In this document: positions 54,198-64,000 of the stretch, piece by piece
Numbering within the stretch: the first letter of the stretch is position 1
Layout of the letters: every line of letters starts with the position of its first letter
DNA from: Plantago ovata
Lineage: Eukaryota > Streptophyta > Magnoliopsida > Lamiales > Plantaginaceae
NCBI GenBank assembly: GCA_028274465.1
Contig: CM051458.1
Span: 22,583,566-22,647,565, forward strand
Direction of reading: 5' to 3'
Length of the DNA stretch: 64,000 nt
Made by a program: the position numbers and the translations under genes
The notes under the pieces: model-generated
The model's database searches: none
What the model was told of the DNA's origin: nothing
The model's input: only the letters and a program-made list of their open reading frames with translations

Positions 54198-54965
54198 TCA
54201 TGCGGGATCAATTTCGCATCGGGTACTAGACTTCCCCGTCCAAGTGCTCTTCAAAGCATCAAGTCCCTGCACATCTTGACGAACATAATGAGGACCAAAG
54301 AATCCTACAAGTTCGTTAGTATCAACATAAGCACATGAATTAATTATGGCTCGCAACGTATGTTGCTTGCCATTTACCTCGAAGCTACATGTACGACGAT
54401 ACATGTCTATCACCATATGTACTTTGTTGATGAAGGCTCTACCCAAAAGAACCACATCCTTGAGCTTTGCGGAGGATGTAGGCATGACGATGAAGTTCGT
54501 CTTGACCTCTACACCGGCGACTCTTACCACTAGATTCTCGATCACACCCAATGGCTTCTTCATAGACCCGTCCGCCAATTGCATCATGCACTTCATTGGT
54601 CTTAAGCCAGTCAAACCCGACTCTTCGTACACGTTCAAAGGTATGACATTCACACCCGCTCCCGTGTCTAGAGTTGCCACTATTCCATCCTTCTTACCCA
54701 AGCCGATTTCCACATCAAAGCTCTCTTGGATAGGCACTTCCACCATATCCACCAACTCATCCTCAGATGATGAGTTTTCATTCAGTTCTTCCACTATCGC
54801 ATCAGATTGTGCGACCACTTTCTCTTCCACAACCACCTTAGGAGTCTCAAGCTCCTCACTCACCTTGCAAGTTTCAGTTATCTTGCAACTTGGCACCTCA
54901 ACTAGTGCATTGTCTCTCACAACTGTGATCTCCACGGGCAAACCAGTCACCACGGTTATGGCCAT
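54198..54965 (-). CDS. Element G aspartic protease region
   Basis: A 255-residue open frame. After an acidic linker (ELNENSSSEDELVDMVEVP) comes the retropepsin domain with catalytic Asp at 100 (VATLDTGAGVNVIPLNVYEE) and the VVLLGRAFINK strand near 178, ending TCSFEVNGKQHTLRAI. It would process Gag in the particle. It overlaps the gag ORF by 10 bases in another frame, whereas in B the two are one frame. MAITVV is probably not a natural start; the aligned gag end (ELIDRGASREQGKFP) lies just upstream across a 1-base offset. No DLGA-type second protease is present. Confidence 0.75.
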   Translation of the reverse strand: MAITVVTGLPVEITVVRDNALVEVPSCKITETCKVSEELETPKVVVEEKVVAQSDAIVEELNENSSSEDELVDMVEVPIQESFDVEIGLGKKDGIVATLDTGAGVNVIPLNVYEESGLTGLRPMKCMMQLADGSMKKPLGVIENLVVRVAGVEVKTNFIVMPTSSAKLKDVVLLGRAFINKVHMVIDMYRRTCSFEVNGKQHTLRAIINSCAYVDTNELVGFFGPHYVRQDVQGLDALKSTWTGKSSTRCEIDPA

Positions 54966-56509
54966 AGACTTCTCCGTGTTTCCGGAAACTTCCCTTGCTC
55001 TCTACTAGCCCCCCGATCTATCAGCTCTTGCAACTTCTTATGGAGGTTGCTACTACTAGCCTCAAGCTTCTCAAAGCGTTGATTGTTAGTAGCCTCATTA
55101 CGATAGTAATGCTCCATAAACTTATTTGTCTTCAACACAAGATCGTTGAGAGAAGAGACACGAGGTGAAGGAAGCACCCCTCCACCTTGTGGCCCCGAAC
55201 TAGCAACCTGAGGTGGATGTGTAGGATTAGAAGGCGGTGCTCCTTCATACCAATTGTTCCCATAGCTGAGACGACTTCTATCTTGATTAGGCCCATAGGC
55301 ATTTTGATCCGGGTTATGAAGATAACCACGGTTGCCTTGATTCTGGTACCCACCTCGGGGTCCACGGTTTTGTGGCCTCATATTGCCATAACCTTGCCCG
55401 TAGTTCACATCTCCAACTACTTGTTCTCCCTCAGCAGCATACACTTCTTGACGGACATCGTTCGTGATATATTTCTCTCTAGCAAATTCAGAACGGCATA
55501 AATAGGCCGGGTGCCCATAGTTCTTGCACACACCACAAACTTCCGTAGAAGGAGAAGGAACGCTTTGCCTCAAAGCTTGCTTCACTTCATGGGCGAACCC
55601 ATCGAAGGCATTTTGTTCCACTACTACCTTGGCCTCACCTCTTTGCTCCTTTTGGAGCACACGAGCCGTCACATTCCGGTTTTGGGAATTCCGGTACATC
55701 ATGTCCAGCTTCACTTGAGCTTGAGAAGGAAGCAACTCTCCCATACTACCTCCACAAATACTATCCACCTGAGATTGAATCTCGGGATGTAAACCATTGT
55801 AAAAGAATTGGAGAAGCTGACCTTTATCATACCCGTGATGTGGGCATCGATGATGCAACCCCATGAATCGATCATAGGCCTCGTGGAAAGGCTCATCGTA
55901 CCTCTGCTCGAAGGAGCTAATTTGTCTCTTCATAGCCATTGTCTTGGAAGCGGGGTAGTAATGCTCCATGAACTTGTCAAAACATTGATCCCATGTTGTC
56001 AAAGACCCGGCCTCCAAAGTATTAAGCCAAGCCTTTGCACGATCACCTAGCCCCATAGAAAAGACCTTCTTACGGAGATCATCATCCATAACACCAGCCC
56101 CTGGTCGCCCAAGATGGAGAACAAAATTCTCTAGCTCATTCAAGTACCCAATCACGTCCTCATTAGCCATCCCATAGAATTTGGGAAATTGTTGGAACAT
56201 GTGATTCTTGATCTCCAAGTTCCTTGTGGCATCATTGAGGACAATTGCTGGTCCTCTAGCCCCAACCGTAGGCTTAGTAAGTGTACGTATAGGTCTCTCC
56301 GCCATTTCACCTTCCAAGTAAACAGATTCAAGTATTGGCTCCAAAAGATAAGAAGAAGACTCTTCTCGAATATCAGAAGTGGAAGCTCTAGATGCTACTC
56401 CTTCAAATTCGAGATTCAAATTCCTCCTTCTCCTTTGAAACAAACGATCGATCTCGTCTACAAAAGGTTCAGTAATATCCACCCGTTCGGGTTCTAGGCA
56501 TGCACTCAC
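54956..56509 (-). CDS. Element G Gag
   Basis: A 517-residue open frame starting MSACLEPERVDITEPF. The retrotransposon Gag domain spans roughly 85-260 (TRNLEIKNHMFQQFPKFYG; FSMGLGDRAKAWLNTLEAGS; FDKFMEHYYPASKTMAMKRQ). A CCHC knuckle CGVCKNYGHPAYLC lies at 325-338, then a Gly/Asn/Gln-rich RNA-binding-like stretch with QNRGPRGGYQNQGNRGY, then a short coiled coil. It forms the particle and packages RNA. It ends in a shifted frame (ETRRSLWP) because one base appears missing after GKFPE compared with relatives. It is otherwise the best-preserved Gag in the window. Confidence 0.85.
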   Translation of the reverse strand: MSACLEPERVDITEPFVDEIDRLFQRRRRNLNLEFEGVASRASTSDIREESSSYLLEPILESVYLEGEMAERPIRTLTKPTVGARGPAIVLNDATRNLEIKNHMFQQFPKFYGMANEDVIGYLNELENFVLHLGRPGAGVMDDDLRKKVFSMGLGDRAKAWLNTLEAGSLTTWDQCFDKFMEHYYPASKTMAMKRQISSFEQRYDEPFHEAYDRFMGLHHRCPHHGYDKGQLLQFFYNGLHPEIQSQVDSICGGSMGELLPSQAQVKLDMMYRNSQNRNVTARVLQKEQRGEAKVVVEQNAFDGFAHEVKQALRQSVPSPSTEVCGVCKNYGHPAYLCRSEFAREKYITNDVRQEVYAAEGEQVVGDVNYGQGYGNMRPQNRGPRGGYQNQGNRGYLHNPDQNAYGPNQDRSRLSYGNNWYEGAPPSNPTHPPQVASSGPQGGGVLPSPRVSSLNDLVLKTNKFMEHYYRNEATNNQRFEKLEASSSNLHKKLQELIDRGASREQGKFPETRRSLWP

Positions 56510-56622
56510 CTGAAATACAAGATAGTGAGTACGTCAAGCAAAAAGAAACAAAAACAAAATGAGACAAAGAAGAGATGTTGGCTGAAAAAACCAAAACAAA
56601 TACACCAACCAAAGGAGTTAAG

Positions 56623-56640
56623 TCCCCGGCAACAGCGCCA
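56623..56640 (-). promoter_or_regulatory. Primer-binding site, element G
   Basis: Plus strand TCCCCGGCAACAGCGCCA, 17 of 18 to the tRNA-Asp 3' end, 3 bases from the LTR. Confidence 0.8.
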
Positions 56641-56643
56641 AAT

Positions 56644-58046
56644 TGATGATGTCGTTTTTCACCAATTAAATTTGTTTAAAAGCCTAAGAACACTTATCAC
56701 TACACAAACTAGAGTGCAATGGCAAGTTGTCCCCGAGTGTCGTTCTCTCGGGACCTAACGTGGCTTTGCTTGAGGTTTTTGCTAGTAATTTCAGTCAACG
56801 AATTCAAATGTTTATAGAATCGTTTTCCTTGAACAAAGCAATGAGAAATCAGATTGTTGCAATCAAGTTTGGAAAACGGTTGGTGGTAGAAATCAAATAC
56901 ACATGCATGGGTTACAAATATGCTCACAAGTTCAGTGCGTAAAACCTTCGATCAAGTCTGCTAAGCAACTCGTCTAGGTAAATTTCAAGACACACATCAT
57001 AAAAGACCACTATCAATACTTTAGAGGTGCTTGTCACTAACACCATTTATCTAGCATGCTGCAAATCTCTAACATACAATCCTATAGCTTTCATTGACCA
57101 AGAGCTTGTCACTATACTCAATTCGAATATATTTTATAGGCAACTAAGAATCATATGAAGGAATTTGCAGCAAGATTGAATCACAATCTCATGTAAGCAT
57201 AAACATAACCCATAGCATGCATATTCTACATTCTACCACCAACACAAAAGATTTAGCTACTCATATTCATCAACATAGACATCAATTCATATGAATAATA
57301 ATCAGAATACATCATATCAAACTACAAGACAAGAGAGTGATACAAGTTACCACCAAAGCTGTCACTAATCGGTGGAAATCAAAGAAAACCTCTCCGTAGA
57401 TGATTACAAAGGATGAATCCCAATCAAAACCTTGAATCCCACGCTAAAATACAATGTAATCTGAGTTTCCTCTCAGTTTTGGGGCTTAGGATCTCTCCAA
57501 AACGAAGCTATAGTTCAAAAGATATTCAAAAAATGACCAAAGATCAGATCTAAGAAGGAAAATCCGAAAACGTAACCGCTGCCAAGCGGACCGCTTGGAG
57601 AAGCCAAGCGGAGCGCTTGGCAAGCGAAGCACTTTGGCACTCCAAGCGCTTCGCTTGGCTTCTGTGCCAAAGCTCCTGGAAAATGAAGCGGAGCGCTTCA
57701 CTATTCCAGGCGCTTAGCTTGGCTCCTGGGTAGATTTTTGTCTTCAAACTCTATCTTTTTGCCCTCGCATGGCCCTTGGGTGCCTTGGACTCATCCTTCT
57801 CGATGCTTATTGATGCTCAAACACTTACGAACAAGCCACGGAGATTGGGGAACTTCAACGGGGCCATCTTTTTCATCAAAAAGGCTCGTTTTTAGCTCCA
57901 AAAACGCCGTTTCGTACCAAAGTGCCTGAAAATGCAGAAAACACAAAACGTGACACTATTCTACAAAACTAACCAAAAAACAAGGCTAGAAGATAGCAAA
58001 AGAAGGTAAAAAAGACAAGATGAACGCGTCAAAAATACGTTCACCA
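56644..58046 (-). repeat. Element G 5' LTR
   Basis: TGATGATGTCG to CGTTCACCA (terminal CATCA changed to CACCA). Palindrome cluster 57577-57725. TSD GAGCG follows. Confidence 0.9.
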
Positions 58047-58066
58047 GAGCGACATCTATTCTAGAC

Positions 58067-59340
58067 TGATGAACGCGGGTTTGTCGGGTCCCGGTTCAAT
58101 CAAATATATTTTTTATTAAGCCAAAGGCAATCCACAACTACAACGAAAACCGTAGTGTAGCAGTAAAACGACCTCGAGTGTTGTTCTCTCAGGACTATAA
58201 CTAGCTTTATCTATTTAACTAGAGAATATAAAAACAGCAGACGTAAAGCAGGGAGTTTTTCTAACAGATAATGGAGATTGGTTATAGTATGATCCTTCAA
58301 AGCATAACGGGTCAATAATCATGCGTAAATTCCTCGGTCTTGCATGGAGATCTTTGATCAATCTAATGTCCTGTTGTAATATTAAGCACTACGAAGATAA
58401 TGATACTGACAAGTCAATCACTATTGTCCTATTGTGTCCCGTAATCATTCAACACTACAAAGATATAGATGCGTATAGGTCGACGAGGGTCCAATTGTGC
58501 ATAATAATTAATACAACATACGAGAATTTAGGCTGAGCCTGATCAACGAAATAAAGCATTAACACGGAGTATAATGCGCGATATAGCCATTAGCATGATT
58601 ATCTTCCCTTCGCTAAGAATTCACATACTACCACCAACGATAAGTTTAGCTACTCATAATAGGCATGCAATCAACAGAAATCATAGAAGAAAACATGTTG
58701 AAAGATATATAAAAATAAGTAGAATAAACTGTAAGATACAATGTTACCGAAGGTTGTCAATCTCCGAAGAATTGCGATCCTACAAGCTCCAAACTGCTAT
58801 GAAAAAGTGTCTCCTAAGCTACGGACCCCCAGAACAGGCTCTGGGAAGTTCCTCCCTAAAACTACAGAGAAAGGTGAGAGAGAAGGTCTGGAAAAGTATG
58901 AATTTCGGAGAAAAACTGAGCAACTATATATAGGCCTCGAAATAGTGTGGGGCGATTCGCCCCACGTCCCGGGCGGTTCGCCCGGGAGAAAATTTCGCGG
59001 AATTCCGCATTTGCGAAGCGTTTTTGGATTTCTTCCCCTTTTCGGACTCGGTTTCTGACTTCTAGTGGCCTTCTAACCTCCAGATTTGACCCCTAGACTC
59101 CAAATCCAATCCGTAAACCTTCAGATACTCCAAATAGGCTTCTGGAACACCAATTCCTTGTCAACTTCAATATAATTGCCCCGAATTCCTCGTTTTTCAA
59201 CCAAAACCTCTAAAATAAAATATAAAGGGAAACGTGACACTATTCTAATAAAATGCACTAAAATATAGCTAAATTAACATAGAGGATAGCTAAAATAGGT
59301 GAAAAAGACTCAAATGAAAGTGTAAAATACACATTCATCA
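58067..59340 (-). repeat. Element H 3' LTR
   Basis: TGATGAACGCG to CATTCATCA, 1274 bases. TATATATA at 58925-58932 with GGGGCGATTCGCCCC and CGGGCGGTTCGCCCG just upstream on the minus strand (58947-58985). Confidence 0.85.
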
Positions 59341-60102
59341 AACTCCCCAAATCGAACCTTTGCTTGTGCTCAAGCAACTAAGCTAGACTCTAATGCAAAA
59401 AACAATGCAAGACACAAAATGGAGTCTCATGCCAAATAAAATGAACTAATCTACTGAATCTATCAAAAACATATGAACAAGAACCATATAAATCAAAGCA
59501 TGAATATGGGTTGAAGAATACCTCGATTGACTTATACACATCCACATAAGCACTTATGTCAAGACAAGATAGTCTCTCGTAACATTATCTTCCTGGACCT
59601 AGTCAGTGACGACGTAATGAAGCATGCTAAGATACGAATGGTTGTCCCGTGCCTATGAAACTGAGGACTTACTGCTGTTCCACCATGTTAAGACTTTTCC
59701 TCAAAGATAACACTCCCCTATTCTACCCATCTCTCAAGTAAAGTCTTAAGCTATTCACCACTTTCTGCATGGCAGGACGAGGGTGGTCTAGAACAGATGA
59801 CACTCAAGAACAGAAGACAAAAAATAGAAAATTACAACATGATTACGAACATTACAAGAATTGGAAAATGAGACACAACACTTTGCTAAACTGCTATTTG
59901 GCTTTCTTTTTTGGACCCTTCTCTGCTTTTTTGGGGTCTTTTCTTTTTTGTTTTTTTCTTTTTTTCCTTTCCAGTTTCTTTTTCCCTCGTTTTTTTCTTT
60001 TTTCCTGGAATTTTTTCCTTTCTTTCTTCTTTTTTTTCGATTTTTTTTCTAGCCAGCAGTAGCATAACAACAAGAGAGAAAATGACTCACACGACTTCCC
60101 CA

Positions 60103-60124
60103 AACCTATTCGAAAGAATAGGTT
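60103..60124 (-). repeat. 22-nt hairpin 1, element H
   Basis: AACCTATTC-GAAA-GAATAGGTT. Confidence 0.85.
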
Positions 60125-60216
60125 GGAGTACAAAATTTACAGAAAAGGAAAAATAAACTCACGATACGAAAATGGAAAACGAAAACAAGTCTAATGATGG
60201 TGTAACCCCCTCCCCA

Positions 60217-60238
60217 AACCTATTCGGAAGAATAGGTT
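60217..60238 (-). repeat. 22-nt hairpin 2, element H
   Basis: AACCTATTC-GGAA-GAATAGGTT. Confidence 0.85.
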
Positions 60239-60815
60239 ATAAACAAAGGATCACACAACCTCACACTACCTCCTTCCTAGGCATTTAGCAATCTCAAAGC
60301 ATGGTGAAGACTTGTTGCCTCTTAGGTACATAATTACTCGGGAAACAACCATGCATAAGACCCTAACATGCATCATCCTATTATAAAGGCCTTCGTGAAC
60401 CGCAGTAGAGAAAACACCACTAATTGATGTCGAGACTACCAAGCTTAACTAAGTGCAATACATAAATGTGACAACCCAAGCGAGAAAAACCTCAAACAAA
60501 TTCATAGAGATGAAGCATATGATCAATGGCATAGTTAGTTAATCTACCCAATAAAAAAGTTCAAAACATTCGGCAATAAACTCCATATAAAACATGCGAG
60601 ACTATCCTAGGATGAATGTAGTGAATGCAACCTAAAAAACTAAGAAAGCAGTAAACGTGCAAATGAAAATGCAAACAAAGAACATGCAAGGTACTATACT
60701 CATCCTATCAATTCCAAGCTCCAAACTAACAACATTAGATCACTTAAATCCCATCCCCCCTCATGATATAACGCTAGTCCCTAGCAGTAAGAAAATGAGG
60801 AAATAAGATGTGATA

Positions 60816-61110
60816 CTAGATGCTACCGTATGGTTTGGCCTCGGTCGGCTGAGTATGCTGCTTGTGAGTTATTGGGACTGCTCTGGGAGCTTTATAGGGT
60901 GTCATCAGGTCTTCTGGTAGGCATGGTAGTTTCAATTGTAGGCCGGATAGGAACAACTCCTCCATTAGTATCATCATTGCCCGTATGGCCTTCATTGTCA
61001 CTACTGTCACGCACATCCTCACTAGTAGAGCTGCAGTGTCGAGTAGAATCCTCAAGATTAGCCGCCGCTGTCATGGAATTCTCCATCCTGAAGCCCTACA
61101 ATAGGATGTG
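60816..61110 (-). pseudogene. Tail of a G-like extra ORF in element H
   Basis: The sequence around 60830-60850 (GGCCTCGGTCGGCTG) matches the end of the element G extra ORF at 51665-51680 (GGCCTCTGTCGGCTG). A short acidic frame (60892-61086, SSTSEDVRDSSDNEGH) lies just upstream on the minus strand. The remainder is beyond element I. Which frame was coding is unclear. Confidence 0.4.
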
Positions 61111-61286
61111 AACTTTTGAAGGGGAAAGAGCAGTGGTATCAGGACCTCCCCCTCCAGCGTTTTACACCCCGAGGTGGCTACAGTAAGCTGCTCGGATACT
61201 CAGAAGTCTTCTACCATCTTTTCCAATTTCGACCACATCCTCTACGGTTGATCCGATCGATGTCTATATGATGCTCCCTTTAGAGG

Positions 61287-62547
61287 TGATGAACGTTGTC
61301 AAGGTCAATCAAATAAATTTGTTATTTAGCCAAAGGCAATCCACAACTACAACGAAAACCGTAGTGTAGTAGTAGAATGACTCGAGTGTCATTCTCTCAG
61401 GACTATACTAGCTTTATCAAATTTAATTAAGAATATAAAACAGCAGATAGAAAGCAATAGGGGTTTTCAAGCAGATAATGGAGATTGGTGATAGTATGGT
61501 CCTTCTTAACATAATGGGTCGATAATCATGCATAAATTCCTTGGTCTTGCATAGTGATCTTTGAATTAATCTTGTATCCTGTTGCAAGTATTAAGCACTA
61601 CGAAGATAATTTGGTCTGACTAGTCAACAACGATTGTCCTAATGTGTTCCGTAATCATTCAACACTACGAAGATAATTGGTCTGATGGTCGACTAGTGTC
61701 CATGCGTGCATAATAATCAATACAACATGCGAGAATTTTGGTTGCAACTGATCAACGAAATAAAGCAATGACACGGAGTATAATGCGCGATATAGCCATT
61801 AGCATGATTATCTTCCCTCGCTAAGAATTCACATACTACCACCAATGATAAGTTTAACTACTCATAATAGGCATGCAATCAATAGCAATCATAGAAGAAA
61901 ACATATTGGAAGAAGAATAAAATAAGTAGATAAAAGCTGTAAGATACAAAGTTACCGAAGGTTGTCAATCTCCGGATGATTGCGATCCTACGCGCTCCAA
62001 TCTGCTATGAAAAAGTATCCCCTAAGCTATGGAACTCCCAGGACAGGCCCCGGGAAGTTCCTACCTAAAACTATAGAGAGAGGTGAGAAAGTAGGTTTGG
62101 AAAGATCTGAATTTCGGAGAGAAAACTAAGCACTATATACAGGCCCGAAATTACTCCGGCGCGGTTCGCCCCCTGACTCCGGCGGTTCGCCCCCCAATAT
62201 TTCGCGGAATTTCTGCGTTTTTCGACGCGGATTTGGATTTCTTCATCTTTTCGGACACGGTTTAAGACTTCTAGTAGCCTTCTAACCTCCAGATTCGGCC
62301 CCTAGACTCCAAATCCTATCCGGAAACCTTCAGATACTCCAAATAGGCTTTGGAACACCAATTCTTGTAGACTTCAATATAATTGCCCCGAAATCTCCGA
62401 ATTTCAACCAAAACCTGCAAAATAAAATCTAAAGGGAAACGTGACACTATTCTAATAAAATGTACTAAAATATAGCTAAATTAACATAGAGGATAGCTAA
62501 AATAGGTGAAAAAGACTCGAATGAAAGTGTAAAATACACATTCATCA
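61287..62547 (-). repeat. Element I 3' LTR
   Basis: TGATGAACGTTGTC to CATTCATCA, 1261 bases, close to the element B LTR. Palindromes GGCGGTTCGCCCCC at 62155-62200; the TATA run is decayed (CTATATACAGG). Confidence 0.85.
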
Positions 62548-63334
62548 AACTCCCCAAACCGAACCTTTGCTTGTCCTCAAGCAACTAAGCTAGACTCTAA
62601 TACAAAAAACATGCAAGACTCAAAATGGAGTTTCATGCCAAATCAAATGAACTAAATTACTGAATCTATCAAATAACATATGAACAAAAACCATATAAAT
62701 CAAAGCATGAATATAGGTTGAAGAATACCTCGATTGACTTATACACATCCACATAAGCACTTATGTCAAGACAAGATAGTCTCTCGTAACATTCTCTACC
62801 TGGACCTAGTCAGTGACGACGTAATGATGCATGCTAAGATACGAATGGTTGCCCCGTGCCTATGAAACTGAGGACTTACTGCTGTTCCACCATGTTAAGA
62901 CTTTCCCTCAAAAGAGGTCGAACCAGTACTGGCTCTCATCAAACGAAGGAGGGTTCCCTATAAAAGATAACACTCCCATATTCTACCCATCTCTCAAGTA
63001 AAGTCTTAAGCTATTCACCACTTCCTAAATGGCAAGACGAGGGTGGTCTAGAACAGATGACACTCCAGACAAAAAAGATAAAAGATAAAAAACATGATTA
63101 CGAACAATACAAAAAATGGAAAAGACTCAAAACTTTGCTAAACTGCTATTTGGCTTTTCTTTTTTGGACCCTTCTTTGCTTTTTTGGGGTCTTCTTTTTT
63201 TCTTTTTTCCTTTCCAGATTCTTTTTTCATTTTCTTTTTCTCTTTTTTCTAGAATTTTTCTTTTTTTTTCGATTTTTTCTAGCCAGCAGTAGCATAACAA
63301 AGAGAGAAACAAAAAGACTCACACGGCTTCCCCA

Positions 63335-63356
63335 AACCTATTCGAAAGAATAGGTT
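63335..63356 (-). repeat. 22-nt hairpin 1, element I
   Basis: AACCTATTC-GAAA-GAATAGGTT. Confidence 0.85.
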
Positions 63357-63446
63357 GGAGTACAAAAGTTACGAAAAGAAAAATGAACTCACGATACGAA
63401 AATGGAAAACAGAAACAAGTCTAATGATGGTGTAACCCCCTCCCCA

Positions 63447-63468
63447 AACCTATTCGGAAGAATAGGTT
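63447..63468 (-). repeat. 22-nt hairpin 2, element I
   Basis: AACCTATTC-GGAA-GAATAGGTT. Confidence 0.85.
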
Positions 63469-64000
63469 ATAAACAAAGGATCACACAACCTCACACTACC
63501 TCCTTCCTAGGCATTTAGCAATCTCAAAGCATGGTGAAGACTTGTTGCCTCTTAGGTACATAATTAGTCGGGAAAACAACCATAAGACCCTAACATGCAT
63601 CATCCTATTATAAAGGCCTTCGTGAACCGCAGTAGAGAAAACACCACTAAGTGATGTCGAGACTACCTAGCTCAACTAAGTGCAATACATAAATGTGACA
63701 AGCCAAGCGAGAAAAACCTCAAACAAATTCATAGAGATGAAGCATACGATTAATGGCATAGCTAGTTGATCTATCCAATAAGAAAGTTTAAATAAATCGG
63801 CAATAAACTCCATCTAAAACATGCAAAACTATCCTAGAAAAGTAGTAAACGTGCAAATGCAAAAAAAATTCACGAGTTTTTCATAAGCAAGATAAGTATA
63901 GAGATAACCAGCGATAACCTCCTCCCCAAACCTGAACGTCGTCGCTCGTCCCGAACGTCGAAAGTGGATCCAAGGTGAGAGCTAATGCTTGTATAAGTTA

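Larger units (their letters stand above)
48322..58046 (-). mobile_element. Element G: complete gypsy element with gag, protease and Athila-type extra ORF, no polymerase
   Basis: LTRs 48322-49722 and 56644-58046 differ at roughly 23 positions by eye (about 1.6%). The flanks are identical GAGCG (48317-48321, 58047-58051). Minus-strand order: 5' LTR, primer site (56623-56640), gag (56509-54956), protease (54965-54198), palindrome cluster, long leader, extra ORF (53009-51687), second palindrome cluster, shared 3' region, 3' LTR. Reverse transcriptase, RNase H and integrase are entirely absent from 6.9 kb of interior. Confidence 0.9.
59341..60800 (-). other. Element H non-coding 3' region
   Basis: Polypurine tract complement at 59341-59360, purine tract (59905-60055), hairpins at 60103-60124 and 60217-60238, then unstructured sequence. 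No gene. Confidence 0.75.
58067..61286 (-). mobile_element. Element H: gypsy element, 3' part
   Basis: 3' LTR (58067-59340), shared 3' region and the tail of an extra ORF like that of G, then element I interrupts at 61287 after TAGAGG. H itself sits in element F at CTATTCTAGAC, which in element B reads on into CACCCTCG, so TAGAC (58062-58066) is its likely TSD. Confidence 0.75.
61287..64000 (-). mobile_element. Element I: B-family gypsy element, 3' part
   Basis: 3' LTR (61287-62547) followed by the shared 3' region to the window end: purine tract (63155-63290), hairpins 63335-63356 and 63447-63468, internal polypurine word near 63916-63936. It matches element B in reverse orientation nearly throughout. 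The coding part would lie beyond 64000. Confidence 0.85.

Noticed and set aside
1-64000. tRNA and rRNA genes
   Set aside because: No cloverleaf or rRNA-like sequence seen; the tRNA-Asp match occurs only as the 18-nt primer sites of the LTR elements.

Overview
This is plant nuclear DNA, most likely from a eudicot; I cannot name the species. The evidence is nested LTR retrotransposons with a tRNA-Asp-type primer site and Athila/Tat-like gag and pol, a SIRE/Maximus-type Ty1/copia element with a large envelope-position ORF, plant DNA-transposon remnants with clear target-site duplications (TSDs), and AT-rich intron-like sequence. No bacterial-style operon, rRNA or tRNA gene was seen. A 100-N assembly gap lies at 42902-43001.

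Layout. (1) 1-5965: element A (minus strand, gag-protease only, one LTR cut by the window edge). (2) 5966-7038: fragment of a SIRE-type envelope-position ORF, hit by A on one side and C on the other. (3) 7039-20528: element C (minus), the only gypsy copy here with reverse transcriptase, RNase H and integrase. It is split by element B (plus, 11843-18178), a complete gag-protease-only element with 1.26 kb LTRs and a 5-bp TSD. (4) 20529-31753: an 11-kb island with few LTR elements. It holds one possible small coiled-coil gene, shuffled duplicated blocks, a copia solo LTR with perfect TSD, a Tourist-like MITE and a Mutator-like element carrying a hAT-like MITE. (5) 31754-46784: element E (minus, gag-protease), bounded by the TSD GGACC. 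A second E-family LTR start sits inside its left LTR, and a SIRE-type copia element (33118 to the gap) sits inside that. (6) 46919-58066: rearranged element F (plus), split by element G (minus, 48322-58046, TSD GAGCG). G has gag, protease and an Athila ORF1/envelope-position ORF but no polymerase. (7) 58067-64000: element H (minus), entered by element I (minus), which runs off the window.

How the parts may work together. A, B, E and G encode at most Gag, an aspartic protease and (G only) an extra ORF, so they would need polymerase and integrase in trans. C shares LTR and 3'-region sequence with G and encodes the missing enzymes, so a C-type relative is the obvious donor; all copies here carry inactivating changes. 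The most unusual material is non-coding. The gypsy elements share a long structured 3' region with repeated polypurine words, twin 22-nt hairpins, a long purine tract and, just after the protease ORF, a hairpin whose stem shows compensatory changes. They also share family-specific clusters of short GC-rich palindromes that recur just upstream of the LTR TATA box and inside several of the same elements.
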